Numbered from the stretch's first letter, positions 8,141 through 17,833 are shown. The stretch: 61,961 bases of DNA from Nostoc commune NIES-4072 (GCF_003113895.1 NZ_BDUD01000001.1:2696217-2758177); one strand, 5' to 3'. Notes: a model not told the origin generated them from the sequence alone. Made by a program: numbers and translations.

Positions 8141-10480
8141 TCAATCACTCACATTATCGGCAGGCAAAAACTCTTTAAGCGCTTCTGCCTCAGCAGCTTT
8201 GACTATTGGGATGGAAAGGGGTACTGAAGTAGCGATCGCAAATAACCCTTCTAGTTGACTCAAACCTGTCAAGCTACCGCATAACAATACTTGATCGCCA
8301 ACTCGCAAGTCCATGCTGCCATCAGGATAACGGATAAACTTACCATCACGCCGGATCGCCTGTACTTGTACTCCATATTGCTTGGTGATATCTAAATCTG
8401 CAAGGGTTTTACCAAGGGTTGGCGTATCTGCATTGACTGTAACCCACTGGCAAGCACTATTTTCTCCGGGAACAGCAGCTTGTCCTTTGGCGAATTCTGC
8501 CAAGGCCGCCAATTCTTCATCTGCTCCCACTACTAGCAAGCGATCGCCTGCTTCCAATTTGGTTTGATTATTGGGATAATCGATTTCATCGCCGTTAGCG
8601 CGGCGAATTGCCATCAAACTCGCTCCTGTTAAGTAGCGCATATCTGCTTCTTCTATGCTCATACCAATTAAGGGCGAATCAGATGGTAGAGGATACCAGC
8701 GCTGATTTAGATCGCGAGTTGCTTGGCGCAAATCACGAGCAACTTCAGTAGCAGAACGCTCTGGGCGAAAATCTAAATAATGATCGTTGCGGATTTGCTG
8801 CATTTCCCGTTGGACGACAGCTGGCGACAACAAGCCTAAGCTAGTTAATAAATGAGTTGCCATTTCTAAGCTGGCTTCAAACTCTGGTTGCACAACTTCT
8901 TTTGCCCCCAATTGATACAGCACTTCAATATTTTTATCCTGGGTAGCACGGACAACCAAATCTAATTCTGGTCGCAATTCCAAAGCGCGTTTCAAGCAAA
9001 GACGGGTACTTATGGGGTCTGGAAGTGCGATCGCCATTCCTTTGGCATGATTCACTCCGGCAGTTTCTAGAACATGTAAACTTACGCAATTGCCATAGAC
9101 ATAAGACACCCCAGCCTCACGCAACTGCTGAATTCTACTCTCTGATTGGTCGATTACTACCACAGGTAGGTCGTGTTGCAGGAATAACTTGACTAAATTT
9201 TTGCCGACTCGCCCATAGCCGCAGACTACCAGATGGTCTTTAAAAGGCAAATCTTCCGACATATCCCGTACCTGATCTTCTTGTAAATAAGGTTTCAACC
9301 AGGGCATTGATTCGGCAAAATTAAATAAAAATGGCACTAACCGCAGGACAAAGGGAGTCAGCATGAGAGTGACTGCGGTAGTTCCCAAAATTAATAAGTA
9401 TATCTGTCGGGACACCAGCCCCAAAGATTGCCCTTCGCTGGCGAGAACAAAGGAAAATTCCCCAATTTGCGCCAGTCCCAAACCGGCGATTATCGCTGTT
9501 TTCAAAGGGTAGCCAAACAGCTTTACTAGGGGCGTGATAATCAAAAATTTACCTACGAAAACTAGTGCCACCAGTCCTAAAATCAATTCCAGGTTGTTCC
9601 ACAAAAACACTGGGTCGATTAACATGCCAATGGCGGCAAAAAATAAACTGGCAAAGATATCTCGCAATGGTTCCACATAAGTCAAGGTTTGATCAGCGTA
9701 TTCCACCTCAGAAATCATCAAACCGGCGACAAATGCCCCCATCTCAATCGATAGCCCCAAATACTCTGTCAACAGAGCAATGCCCAAACAAAGGGCTACA
9801 ACTCCTAATAAAAATAGTTCTCGGCTTTCGGTACGGGCTAACAATTGCAACAAAGGCGGTATCAGCCAAATCCCCGCAGCTATTGCACCAGCAGCGAATA
9901 AAGCAATCCACAGCAGTGCTGTTAGTACGGCGATACCAATGGTTTCTGGGGGTTGGTTGAGGGCTGGTAAGACTGCTAACATCAGTCCCAGTGCTAAGTC
10001 CTGTACTACCAAAATCCCTAGCATCACTTGCCCGTGAGGCGTTTCTGTTTCGTTGCGCTCCATCAAGCACTTGAGGACAACTGCTGTGGAAGACAAGGAT
10101 AGAATACACCCTAAGAACATGCCCTTAGCTGGTAAGGTTCCCCAGGCTCCGGTTAATCCGCATACTACAACTGTGACCAAAATTGTCAAAGCAATCTGGA
10201 GTCCACCTCCGCCAAGAGCGATCGCTTTTACCTTCTTGAGTTCCGCAAAAGAAAATTCCACACCCAAGGCGAATAGCAAAAAGGCGACACCGAACTGTGC
10301 CAGAGTCTCTACTTGAATAAGTTCTTTAATCAATCCCAGTCCGGCTGGGCCAATGATCATCCCCCCAATGAGATACCCTAGCAGCACAGGTTGTCGCAAA
10401 AGTGCCGCCAACAGTCCACCGCAGGCAGCAACGCCTAAAACTAAAACTAAATCAACAATTAACCTAAAATCTTCTTGCAC
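8141..10480 (-). CDS. CPA2-family cation:proton antiporter with TrkA-N and two TrkA-C domains
   Basis: A 779-residue membrane protein of the KefB/KefC-like monovalent cation:proton antiporter-2 family. About 12-13 hydrophobic segments fill residues 5-390. A Rossmann-type RCK/TrkA-N domain follows (about 415-530, HLVVCGYGRVGKNLVKLFLQ), then two TrkA-C domains (about 595-660 and 680-745), each ending in a GD-L-LV/LCG motif. Family members exchange K+ or Na+ for protons under control of nucleotide binding to the RCK domain. Two C-terminal TrkA-C domains suggest additional ligand control. The ion is not predictable. No neighbour is obviously linked. Confidence 0.92.
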   Translation of the reverse strand: MQEDFRLIVDLVLVLGVAACGGLLAALLRQPVLLGYLIGGMIIGPAGLGLIKELIQVETLAQFGVAFLLFALGVEFSFAELKKVKAIALGGGGLQIALTILVTVVVCGLTGAWGTLPAKGMFLGCILSLSSTAVVLKCLMERNETETPHGQVMLGILVVQDLALGLMLAVLPALNQPPETIGIAVLTALLWIALFAAGAIAAGIWLIPPLLQLLARTESRELFLLGVVALCLGIALLTEYLGLSIEMGAFVAGLMISEVEYADQTLTYVEPLRDIFASLFFAAIGMLIDPVFLWNNLELILGLVALVFVGKFLIITPLVKLFGYPLKTAIIAGLGLAQIGEFSFVLASEGQSLGLVSRQIYLLILGTTAVTLMLTPFVLRLVPFLFNFAESMPWLKPYLQEDQVRDMSEDLPFKDHLVVCGYGRVGKNLVKLFLQHDLPVVVIDQSESRIQQLREAGVSYVYGNCVSLHVLETAGVNHAKGMAIALPDPISTRLCLKRALELRPELDLVVRATQDKNIEVLYQLGAKEVVQPEFEASLEMATHLLTSLGLLSPAVVQREMQQIRNDHYLDFRPERSATEVARDLRQATRDLNQRWYPLPSDSPLIGMSIEEADMRYLTGASLMAIRRANGDEIDYPNNQTKLEAGDRLLVVGADEELAALAEFAKGQAAVPGENSACQWVTVNADTPTLGKTLADLDITKQYGVQVQAIRRDGKFIRYPDGSMDLRVGDQVLLCGSLTGLSQLEGLFAIATSVPLSIPIVKAAEAEALKEFLPADNVSD

Positions 10481-10949
10481 CAGTTTTAAAAGAACTATTT
10501 AAGACCTATTAATTCAGCATACAAAGTTTTATGATCTCAAACAGCTTGTTTAGAGTCTATTCATAAAGGAAATCTTAAATTTATAAATTAGCTGCTAGTA
10601 AAGGTGCGACAAAATGTGCATATTGGGTATGGGGAAGAGGACTTGAGGACAAGCAGGGCTGTTTCATTCAATCTCTTAAGGATTTTGTCAAGAGGATGAG
10701 ACAAGGGAGTTGCACTTAAAAGCATAGAAAAGCGATCGCAGTGTATGATTGAGCATCTGCCATCGCTTCAGGGCAAACCCATCTAAAATACCTTTATAAC
10801 AATAAAATACGGTTATTTTATCGATTTACAGTATTTTATCCTTGCAATTTTATCGTAGCTATGACATACTCTAGCCTGTAAGTCCATTATTTCTATAGAT
10901 TTACCGTAGTTTATAAATTGCTTCACAAATCTGCTGCAAGAAATTAATA
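10481..10949. other. Non-coding interval between divergent genes
   Basis: There are 469 bases between the divergent antiporter and TPR genes. No credible gene was seen. The part at about 10799-10860 is AT-rich with repeated ttatttta/attttat tracts (tacggttattttatcgattt, then tacagtattttatcc), which may hold promoters for one or both genes. No further structure was recognised. Confidence 0.5.
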
Positions 10950-12197
10950 ATGCTCAAAGATGCACAAGGACTAGTAGTTACAACAGATTCAGCCAATGCG
11001 ATCGCAGGAATTAACCATTTTATTGATCAGATGCTTGGTTATGGTAAAGATGCAGAAACAGTAGTTTTACAAGCAATTGCAGCAGATCCCACTTGTGCAT
11101 TAGCTAATGCTTATGCGGCTGCTTATTATCTCACCCAAGAAAACCGCAAAGCTTGGCAGCTAGCTCTACCATATCTGCAAACAGCACAACAATATTGCAC
11201 TAAGATTACCCCTAGAGAACAGTTATATGTGCAAGCAATTTCAGCTTGGACAAATCAAGAGATTGATGTAGCGATCGCTATTCATGAGGAAATTACCAAT
11301 AGGTTTCCCCGTGATTTGATTTCTGTTCAGCAGGGACAGTATCACTATTTTTATACAGGCAATAAAGATAAATTACTGGAAATTGCCCAAAAAGTTTTAC
11401 TAAGCAATCCTGAAAATCATTATTTATCCGGTATGGTGGCATTTGGTTTAGAACAGTGTCATCAACTCCAAGCAGCAGAAAAGATGGCACGTCAAGCGAT
11501 CGCCTTAAATAGATATGATCCTTGGGCGCATCATGCGATCGCTCATGTCATGGAAACTCAGGGAAGAGTCGATGAGGGGATAGCTTGGATGGAGAGTTTT
11601 GCAGACACCTGGGAAAACTGCAACTCTATGCTCTACACTCACAACTGGTGGCACATTGCACTATATTATTTGCAGTTAGAAAACTACCAGAAAGTTCTCA
11701 AACTCTATGATACGCATATTTGGGAACGTGCCAACAAACAATCTCCTAAAGACCAAGTAGGAGCAATTTCATTATTATTGCGCCTAGAATTGTGCGGTGT
11801 AAATGTCGAGAACCGTTGGCAAAGCATCAGTCCTTATCTTTACAGCCGGATTGATGAACACGCATTACCATTCCAAGATTTGCATTATGTCTATGCCCTT
11901 ACCAAAGCTGGACACCATGATTGGGTGAACCAAATGCTTCAGAATATGCAGTATCACACCTTAAATATTAATCCCTTTCTGCGACGGAGTTGGATAGAAG
12001 TAGCAATTCCCGCAGCTAGAGGAATGGTAGCTCATGCCAAAGGCGATTTCCACACAACTGTTACGGAATTGAAACCTGTTTTACCACGCTTGCATGAGAT
12101 TGGAGGGAGTCATGCACAGCGAGTATTATTTGAGCAAGTTTATCAAGATGTGGTTTTGTCAGCACAAAAGCAGAGTTGGGATTATGCCATGTCTTAA
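10950..12197 (+). CDS. Tetratricopeptide protein, TTC38-like
   Basis: A soluble 415-residue protein built of helical repeats. The pattern of successive helices (AIAADPTCALANAYAAAYY, ALNRYDPWAHHAIAHVMETQGR, DEGIAWMESF) and the Y-x-HNWWHIALYYLQL motif match the TTC38 branch of TPR proteins. This branch occurs in bacteria and eukaryotes, and its biochemical function is not settled; an association with aromatic or xenobiotic catabolic genes has been noticed in some bacteria. A hairpin between it and the convergent PhnD-like gene probably serves as terminator. The ATG at 10950 is the first in frame. Confidence 0.8.
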   Translation: MLKDAQGLVVTTDSANAIAGINHFIDQMLGYGKDAETVVLQAIAADPTCALANAYAAAYYLTQENRKAWQLALPYLQTAQQYCTKITPREQLYVQAISAWTNQEIDVAIAIHEEITNRFPRDLISVQQGQYHYFYTGNKDKLLEIAQKVLLSNPENHYLSGMVAFGLEQCHQLQAAEKMARQAIALNRYDPWAHHAIAHVMETQGRVDEGIAWMESFADTWENCNSMLYTHNWWHIALYYLQLENYQKVLKLYDTHIWERANKQSPKDQVGAISLLLRLELCGVNVENRWQSISPYLYSRIDEHALPFQDLHYVYALTKAGHHDWVNQMLQNMQYHTLNINPFLRRSWIEVAIPAARGMVAHAKGDFHTTVTELKPVLPRLHEIGGSHAQRVLFEQVYQDVVLSAQKQSWDYAMS

Positions 12198-12217
12198 AAA
12201 CTGATTAAATCCGAAGA

Positions 12218-12286
12218 ACCCCACCCTACCAAAGCTACGCTTTGTCTCCCCTGCCCGCTTGCGGGGAGGGGATTAAGGGGTGGGGT
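12218..12286. terminator. G/C fold-back between convergent genes
   Basis: accccaccct at 12218-12227 pairs with aggggtggggt at 12276-12286, enclosing a second hairpin (cccctgcccgcttgcgggga). It lies between the stops of two convergent genes and could terminate both. Its composition resembles the 95-bp repeats at 27435 and 27979. Confidence 0.55.
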
Positions 12287-12328
12287 ACAATGACTTTGGA
12301 AATCATAACTAATTATGCGAACATGATA

Positions 12329-13159
12329 TTACCTAGACAAGCTAACACAAGAGTGATATCTACGACGGGCTACGCTTACGCTATAAATCTGATTTAATAT
12401 CTGATAGTCTTTTAATTCCACTACAGCAAAACGTCTGACTCCAAACTGTTCCATCACTGTTTGCAACTCTGCATCTGGTTGGAGTAGTGCTAACTGCATT
12501 TGCTGAATTAAAGATATGCCTAGACGCTGTGCTACTACTAAAGGTGGCATCGGGGAAGGACCCAACACTTCCACCACACGCAAATGCTTTAATAATTCGG
12601 GAAAATCTTTTAATTCCTGTTCTAGCACTACACTATCAATCGATGCACAATCTGCCAATCCCTCAACTACCCAGCGAATTGAATGTTGATGCGAACCTGA
12701 TTGTAGCATTTTGCCAAAAAAACTTTCAGGATATTTTTCTTCAATTAATTTATGACAAAGTAAATTATAACCACTGTTAGAGCCAAGGTCATTATAACAA
12801 AATGTTTTTTTTGCTAAATCTTCAAACTTTTGGATATTACTATTAGCATTGACAATTATATCTGCATAGTAAATAGGGCGGTTGCTATATCGTGATGATT
12901 GCATTACTGGCGCAACTAATGTCTGGAATTGATTTGAAATTATTTGACTATACCGAATTAGTGGTAATCCACAAATAAAAGCTAGGTCTATTTGGTCTTC
13001 AAATAACTGGAGATCTTCTAAGGGATCACATTCACCTGGCTGTAGTTGGAATTCTACTTTTAAAACACGACCTAAATAAGCTGCGATCGCCTGATAGAAT
13101 CCGAACCAATTGGGAGCCAGATAAGATGTAATTTGCAACTTTTTATAAAATCTAGGCAT
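12329..13159 (-). CDS. PhnD/SsuA-like ABC substrate-binding protein
   Basis: A 276-residue protein of the PhnD/SsuA/transferrin-like periplasmic-binding superfamily, which captures oxyanions such as phosphonate, phosphite or sulfonates for an ABC importer. Visible landmarks are TSYLAPNWFGFYQAIAAYLG, DQIDLAFICGLPLIRYS, and YNDLGSNSGYNLLCHKLIEE. No signal peptide or lipobox is evident, which is unusual for an exported protein. No permease or ATPase is adjacent. The C-terminal VSVARRRYHS is encoded by a small dispersed repeat (12361-12381) inserted in frame, so the last ~12 residues are atypical. Nearby fragments suggest a former sulfur-compound cluster. Confidence 0.75.
   Translation of the reverse strand: MPRFYKKLQITSYLAPNWFGFYQAIAAYLGRVLKVEFQLQPGECDPLEDLQLFEDQIDLAFICGLPLIRYSQIISNQFQTLVAPVMQSSRYSNRPIYYADIIVNANSNIQKFEDLAKKTFCYNDLGSNSGYNLLCHKLIEEKYPESFFGKMLQSGSHQHSIRWVVEGLADCASIDSVVLEQELKDFPELLKHLRVVEVLGPSPMPPLVVAQRLGISLIQQMQLALLQPDAELQTVMEQFGVRRFAVVELKDYQILNQIYSVSVARRRYHSCVSLSR
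12361..12381. repeat. Small dispersed repeat inside a coding region
   Basis: tacgacgggctacgcttacg(c) is a variant of the ggcgggctacgcctacgc repeat seen also at 20672, 37241, 42462 and 57193. It falls in frame in the 3' end of the binding-protein gene. Confidence 0.65.
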
Positions 13160-13281
13160 TTTTTATTATATAGCAGTTTCAGGCTGAAAATTCTCCAGAA
13201 TCTTTAGTTTTTCGCCGCTCAAATTCTTTTTGAGCAGCGAAAACTTAGGGAGAAAATTATTTTGACTACCAAAAAGTAATG

Positions 13282-13486
13282 CTAGGCAGCAACAGGAGTA
13301 GTAAATCTAGCATAGCGCTCTATGTAGAATTCCTTACTGTTAGCGAACGCCACCACAGAATCACGTTGTTTTAAAGCCTTTTTCCATTGACGTAGACGAG
13401 TGAATTCTTCTGGTAGTGCAAAGCCTCGATGGTGCTTCAGTGCAGCCCAACGCTCAAACCAAGGGTAAAAGGTGAAATCAACTGGG
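13282..13486 (-). pseudogene. Glutathione S-transferase, C-terminal fragment
   Basis: The minus-strand frame reads PVDFTFYPWFERWAALKHHR, then RLRQWKKALKQRDSVVAFANSKEFYIERYARFTT, then a TAG at 13282. This is the last helix bundle of a cytosolic GST. No start codon and no thioredoxin-like domain are present. The 5' edge abuts the end of an arylsulfotransferase fragment at about 13480-13486, so a deletion appears to have joined the two genes. Confidence 0.65.
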
Positions 13487-13831
13487 ATCTGCTTCTAAGA
13501 CAACGCCACCTTTAAAGGCAGCCCATAAAGGAAAATGTGCCGGAATATCTAGCGTTTTCCCATTATAAAAAAGGTTGCCATTGGGTAAAAGATAAGCATA
13601 TAAACCCGGTGAATATGGCAGATTCCATTGATGTACTACTTCTCCTTCTAGATTTAGAAGATATACTTCTCCGTTACCTGTAAGTGGTGTAAAAAGGGTA
13701 TAACCTTTGAATACTTTGTCAGGATTATAAGCTCTTAAACCAGTACCACGGCGACGAATAGTATTTTGGTCAACTGATGCTGTTGTGATCATCATAAATT
13801 TAAGGGTACTAGAGACTATTTTTAAACCCAA
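13478..13831 (-). pseudogene. Arylsulfotransferase-like protein, N-terminal fragment
   Basis: The 117-residue frame resembles the start of aryl-sulfate sulfotransferase family (beta-propeller) proteins: AYNPDKVFKGYTLFTPLTG, EVYLLNLEGEVVHQWNLPY, then AYLLPNGNLFYNG. These enzymes move sulfate between phenols and normally have 400-600 residues. The frame ends after GGVVLEADPS, where it runs into GST sequence. The start is uncertain: ATG at 13831, or at 13792 (MITTASVDQ). With one blade or less remaining, no activity is expected. Confidence 0.65.
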
Positions 13832-14012
13832 ATTTGTATTGTTTTGTTGGGTTGCGCTAGCTTAACCCAACCTACTTTGATGCACTCAAAACTCAACACT
13901 TTTAACAAGTGGTAGGGGTTTAAATCCCCTGTTTCTATCAAGCAGTGCGTTTTGATGCCTAAATCTAAATCCCCATCACAAAACGTAATTGTGTTAGCGA
14001 CGTAGAAGCGTC

Positions 14013-14050
14013 ATTGCGAATTGCGAATTGCAAATTGCGAATTGCGAATT
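14013..14050. repeat. Heptameric short tandem repeat (attgcga)
   Basis: Five tandem copies of ttgcgaa with one variant (caaattg) end two bases before the stop codon of the aldo/keto reductase gene. Such heptamer repeats are typical of filamentous cyanobacteria. The inverse (aattcgc) occurs at 39893-39953. Confidence 0.8.
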
Positions 14051-14051
14051 G

Positions 14052-15089
14052 TTAGGGTGCTGGGTTCGGATATTGAGTATGAACTGAATCCAATTCAGCC
14101 AAGATATCTTTATCAAGAACTACATTGATGCTTTCTATATTCTCTTTAAGTTGTTCGAGTGTGGTAGCACCAATAATCGTACTGGCGACAAACCAACGAC
14201 TCCGCACAAATGCGATCGCTAATTGTGCAGGACTTAGTTGATGGCGTTTGGCAATTTCTACATAAGCGGCTACTGCTTTGCTAACATTTGGTTTTAAATA
14301 TCGCTGACCAAAGTTTTCAAATAAAGTAACTCTTGCTTTTTCTGGTTTACCGTTGAGGTATTTACCAGTTAAATAGCCAAATCCCAAAGGGCTATAAGCT
14401 AGTAAAGGAACGTTTTCGTAATAAACTGCTTCTGCAAGAGCGCCATCAAAAACTCGATTGAGTAAATTGTAAGCATTTTGAATAGAAACAACTTTAGGTA
14501 ATCCTAATTGTTTAGCTGCATGGCTAAATTGTGCAATGCCCCAAGGAGTTTCATTACTTAAGCCGATATAGCGAATTTTACCTGCATTTATGACATCGGC
14601 AAAAACTTCTAGCTGTTCAGTGATGGGAACTGTTTCTCCGACTTGATTAGGGTCGAAAACTGTTTGTCCAAATCGTGGTACATAACGGTCTGGCCAATGG
14701 ATTTGATATAAATCAATATAGTCTGTCTGCAATCTTTTTAGACTATCATCTACAGCTTGTTTGATATTGTCTCTATCAACGGCTTTAGCTCCATCACGTA
14801 GCCATTTAAAGCCACGGCCAGGCCCTGCAATTTTAGTAGCGACTATTAGTTGATCTCGCTGCTGATGTTTTAACCATTCTCCAATGTAAGTTTCGGTTAA
14901 ACCATAGGTTTCAGCACTAGTTGGTACTGGATACATCTCAGCCGCATCAATGAAGTTAATTCCCTGTTTAATGGCATAATCTAGCTGCTGATGGGCTTCT
15001 TCAATAGTATTTTGCTGCCCATAAGTCATTGTCCCAAGGCAAATTTCGGAAACTTTTAGATCACTATTACCTAGCTGATTGTATAGCAT
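14052..15089 (-). CDS. Aldo/keto reductase, Tas-like
   Basis: A 345-residue NADPH-dependent aldo/keto reductase of the Tas/YajO type. The (beta/alpha)8 landmarks are LGTMTYGQQNTIEEAHQQLD, the catalytic aspartate and tyrosine in FIDAAEMYPVP, the lysine in VATKIAG, and QIHWPDRY (histidine). The C-terminal cofactor region STIIGATTLEQLKENI is intact. It probably reduces a carbonyl compound; the substrate is unknown. It is divergent from the 2OG oxygenase gene, with 274 bases between starts. The ATG at 15089 begins at the typical MLYNQLGNSDLKVSEICLG. Confidence 0.93.
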   Translation of the reverse strand: MLYNQLGNSDLKVSEICLGTMTYGQQNTIEEAHQQLDYAIKQGINFIDAAEMYPVPTSAETYGLTETYIGEWLKHQQRDQLIVATKIAGPGRGFKWLRDGAKAVDRDNIKQAVDDSLKRLQTDYIDLYQIHWPDRYVPRFGQTVFDPNQVGETVPITEQLEVFADVINAGKIRYIGLSNETPWGIAQFSHAAKQLGLPKVVSIQNAYNLLNRVFDGALAEAVYYENVPLLAYSPLGFGYLTGKYLNGKPEKARVTLFENFGQRYLKPNVSKAVAAYVEIAKRHQLSPAQLAIAFVRSRWFVASTIIGATTLEQLKENIESINVVLDKDILAELDSVHTQYPNPAP

Positions 15090-15363
15090 ATTTTGGGATT
15101 ATTTTTTTAAATTCAACAAGAGTTTTTACGTAATTTCTATTAGACAATAAATTACTCCTTGTTCAGTAGATTATTGCTGTTTGCAGAAATAATTGAGAAT
15201 TATTTAAATAATACTACGTTATCTCTACCGGATTACAGGAATAACAAATAAGTTTACAAATTTCTACTCAGAATAGTTTGTCTAAATATTTTATTAGGGT
15301 TAGCGATCGCCATACCCAACATCAACATTATAATTAGTCTAAAAACGACTATAAAAGTAGAGT

Positions 15364-16383
15364 ATGACAATCTTACAAGTTGTAAACAAAGAGTTTTCAA
15401 AAGTTCCCGTCATTGATATTAGTACATTAGTTTCTCAAACTAGCAGCTATTCTGATGTAATTGCAGACCAAATTAGACAAGCCTGCCAAGATTACGGTTT
15501 CTTCTATATTGTCGGACATGGAGTTGATGAACAACTACAAGAGCGACTAGAACATCTCAGTCACCAATTTTTCGCGCAGGATATAGAAACTAAACTGAAG
15601 ATTCGTATGGCTCTTGGTGGTAGAGCATGGCGAGGATATTTCCCTGTGGGTAACGAGTTGACATCAGGTAAACCCGACTTAAAAGAAGGTATTTACTTCG
15701 GTGCAGAACTAGAAGAAGACCATCCATTGGTGAAAGCTGCTGTACCAATGCACGGTCAAAATCTTTTTCCATCCAATATTCCCCAATTTAGGGAAACAGT
15801 TCTAGATTATATAGACTCAATGACCAAACTTGGACACACCTTAATGGCTGGTATTGCTCTAAGTTTGGGGTTAGAAAAATCCTATTTTGCTGAACGTTAT
15901 ACAAAAGATCCATTAATATTATTTCGGATTTTCAATTACCCTCCCAATCCATCATTATCTAAATCTGAATGGGGCGTTGGTGAACATACAGATTATGGAG
16001 TATTAACTATACTCAAACAAGATAATGTTGGTGGATTACAAGTCAAATCAAAGTCTGGTTGGATAGATGCACCTCCTATTCCTGGTTCATTCGTATGCAA
16101 TATTGGGGATATGCTTGATCGCATGACACGAGGACTGTATCGTTCAACACCCCACCGCGTTCAGAACTTATCAACAAGTCATCGCCTTTCGTTCCCGTTC
16201 TTCTTTGATCCCAATTTTAACGTTGAAGTCAAACCCATTGAACTGAACGACATAGTAGTGAATGATGATAAAAGCGATCGCTGGGATAAAGCTAGTGTCC
16301 ACGAATTTCGCGGGACTTATGGCGATTATCTTTTGAATAAAGTCTCTAAAGTATTTCCAGAACTACAACAAAAAGTGCTTTAG
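15364..16383 (+). CDS. Isopenicillin-N-synthase-family 2-oxoglutarate/Fe(II) dioxygenase
   Basis: A 339-residue oxidoreductase of the non-haem iron family related to isopenicillin N synthase and plant 2OG oxygenases. The N-terminal DIOX_N region is KVPVIDISTLV...YGFFYIVGHGVDE. Iron ligands are visible as GEHTDYGVLTIL (H and D) and STPHRVQNL (H), followed by the arginine of SHRLSFPFFFDP that would bind 2-oxoglutarate. It likely hydroxylates or oxidatively cleaves a small molecule. Convergent to the ferredoxin gene, with 10 bases between stops. A copy of its LLNKVSKV-coding stretch recurs at about 17237-17254. Confidence 0.92.
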   Translation: MTILQVVNKEFSKVPVIDISTLVSQTSSYSDVIADQIRQACQDYGFFYIVGHGVDEQLQERLEHLSHQFFAQDIETKLKIRMALGGRAWRGYFPVGNELTSGKPDLKEGIYFGAELEEDHPLVKAAVPMHGQNLFPSNIPQFRETVLDYIDSMTKLGHTLMAGIALSLGLEKSYFAERYTKDPLILFRIFNYPPNPSLSKSEWGVGEHTDYGVLTILKQDNVGGLQVKSKSGWIDAPPIPGSFVCNIGDMLDRMTRGLYRSTPHRVQNLSTSHRLSFPFFFDPNFNVEVKPIELNDIVVNDDKSDRWDKASVHEFRGTYGDYLLNKVSKVFPELQQKVL

Positions 16384-16393
16384 AGAGTTTAAA

Positions 16394-16735
16394 TTAACTT
16401 TGATAAGGACGCGGCAGTTGGCGCAGTTTATGAGCCGTATCTAATTCGCTATTGTTTTTTCTGCCATATCCCCAACCCAAGAGGCGACGATATTCACCCA
16501 TGATGCCACTTTCAATTAAATCATCCTCATTGACTGTAACATTGGTATGAGATTCAGGCGCAACATAGAGTGCATCCGCAGGGCAATATGCCTCACATAA
16601 AAAACAAGTTTGACAGTCTTCCTGGCGGGCGATCGCAGGTGGTTGATCAGGTACCGAGTCAAAGACATTGGTAGGGCAAACTTGGACGCACAAATTGCAA
16701 TTGATACAGAGTTTATGGCTGACAAGCTCGATCAT
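16394..16735 (-). CDS. Dicluster 4Fe-4S ferredoxin
   Basis: A 113-residue electron carrier with two cysteine motifs, CINCNLCVQVCP (residues 9-20) and CQTCFLCEAYCP (about 40-51), each able to bind a 4Fe-4S cluster. The tail (about 60-113) is polar, with GEYRRLLGWGYGR. The gene immediately upstream is the remaining 3' end of a flavoprotein of the fumarate-reductase/AprA type. The pair resembles flavoprotein plus ferredoxin modules, and 12 bases separate them. Loss of the flavoprotein's catalytic part probably leaves this ferredoxin without its original partner. Confidence 0.9.
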   Translation of the reverse strand: MIELVSHKLCINCNLCVQVCPTNVFDSVPDQPPAIARQEDCQTCFLCEAYCPADALYVAPESHTNVTVNEDDLIESGIMGEYRRLLGWGYGRKNNSELDTAHKLRQLPRPYQS

Positions 16736-16747
16736 GACATGCTCCTG

Positions 16748-17194
16748 CTACAACTTTGATACAGTAGGTATGATTTGAGTGGTTTGTATTGGTGGTGTAG
16801 CAGGAGCATCCGTAATCCAATCCCGCCTCACCCAAAGCTTATCTAAGCCACCTGTTGCTTGGTAATAACGCTGATTTGGATCGGTTTCGGGATAGTCTAT
16901 GCGAATATGTTCACTGCGCGTTTCCTTGCGATGTAAGGCGCTAAAATATGCCCATCGTGCTACAGCTGTTAAAGCAGCCGCTCGGCGGGAAAATTCCACA
17001 TCGCGCACTGTATCTTGTTTCGGGTTTTCTTGTACTTGCTGCCACAGCGTTTCTAATTTGGCGAGAGAATCCAAAAGTCCCTGCTCAGAACGCAAGTAAT
17101 TCTTCTCCAACGGGAACATCTGGGCTTGTACACCGCGCACGATCGCTTGACTATCGAATGTTTTGGAAGTGGGGGATTGCGATCGCAATCCCAC
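16748..17194 (-). pseudogene. FAD-dependent oxidoreductase (AprA/FrdA-like), C-terminal fragment
   Basis: The frame covers the helical C-terminal domain of succinate dehydrogenase/fumarate reductase/APS reductase-like flavoproteins: RDVEFSRRAAALTAVARWAYFSALHRKETRSEHIRIDYPETD, then RYYQATGGLDKLWVRRDWI. The FAD-binding and substrate domains, normally 400 or more residues upstream, are missing. The frame stays open a little beyond the listed start (to about 17215, PAGKVGLRSQ), then becomes unrelated sequence, so the truncation is a deletion or insertion boundary and not a start codon. Confidence 0.75.
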
Positions 17195-17342
17195 TTTACC
17201 AGCAGGACGTATGGACTGTTAGCAATTCCTTTTCCTCAATAAAGTCTCTAAAGTACAGCAGAATTCAGGAGTCAGAAACGCTCAAACTTTTTGCTGCGTC
17301 TGTACATAAGGCAAATTCATTCATTCAGCAACGTATACAAAA

Positions 17343-17684
17343 TTAATAAACAGAAGTTAACAATTTATCGATCGCAGCGCGAAACGCCGTTGCTGCACCA
17401 GCACTCATATCACGGGGGGCGCAGATGCGATTTCTCAAATATGCAAAAGTAATAGCCCCGACAGCAGCGAATAGGGGATCAACACTACTATTTTTACCAC
17501 CAGTCCGACCACCAGGTAAGGTTTCGCCATTGCCATGAATCAGATAATCAGCCAGTTGTCGCAGGTGAAAATCAACAGCGTCTTTAACTGTGGTAAAATC
17601 ACCATCTGCTGCTATTGCTTGGACTCCAGAATTTTTGATAACATCTGCGATCGCAACTTCCCGATTATCGCTCAATCTTTCAGC
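17343..17684 (-). pseudogene. Glutathione S-transferase, 3' part split off by a MITE
   Basis: The frame ERLSDNREVAIADVIKNSGV...AAVGAITFAYLRNRICAPRDMSAGAATAFRAAIDKLLTSVY continues the GST encoded at 17834-18721. Removing the MITE at 17685-17833 and one copy of the 9-bp duplication joins AEAAER to LSDNREV in frame, giving a protein of about 400 residues. The ATG that would start this part lies inside the MITE, so independent expression is unlikely. Confidence 0.8.
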
Positions 17685-17833
17685 GGGAGCAACGCGATTT
17701 TGTGAGGTGCTAAAATCTGGGACGTATATAGCTTGTTTCAGGATGCGATCGCAACTAAAAAACCAGATTTTGTTGAGAATATAGGGGTGTAATTGAGAAC
17801 TAAACCCCGATCTCACTTTTTCGCGTTGCTCCC
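17685..17833. mobile_element. 149-bp MITE (GGGAGCAACGCGA ends), copy 1
   Basis: The ends gggagcaacgcga and tcgcgttgctccc are perfect 13-bp inverted repeats, extended by gtgag/ctcac. The element is flanked by the 9-bp direct repeat TCTTTCAGC (17676-17684 and 17834-17842), a target-site duplication. It has the same length and sequence as the copy at 21295-21443. It encodes no transposase. Confidence 0.95.

Noticed and set aside
9565..10316. Frames antisense to the antiporter gene
   Set aside because: Shadow frames of a well-conserved membrane protein gene.
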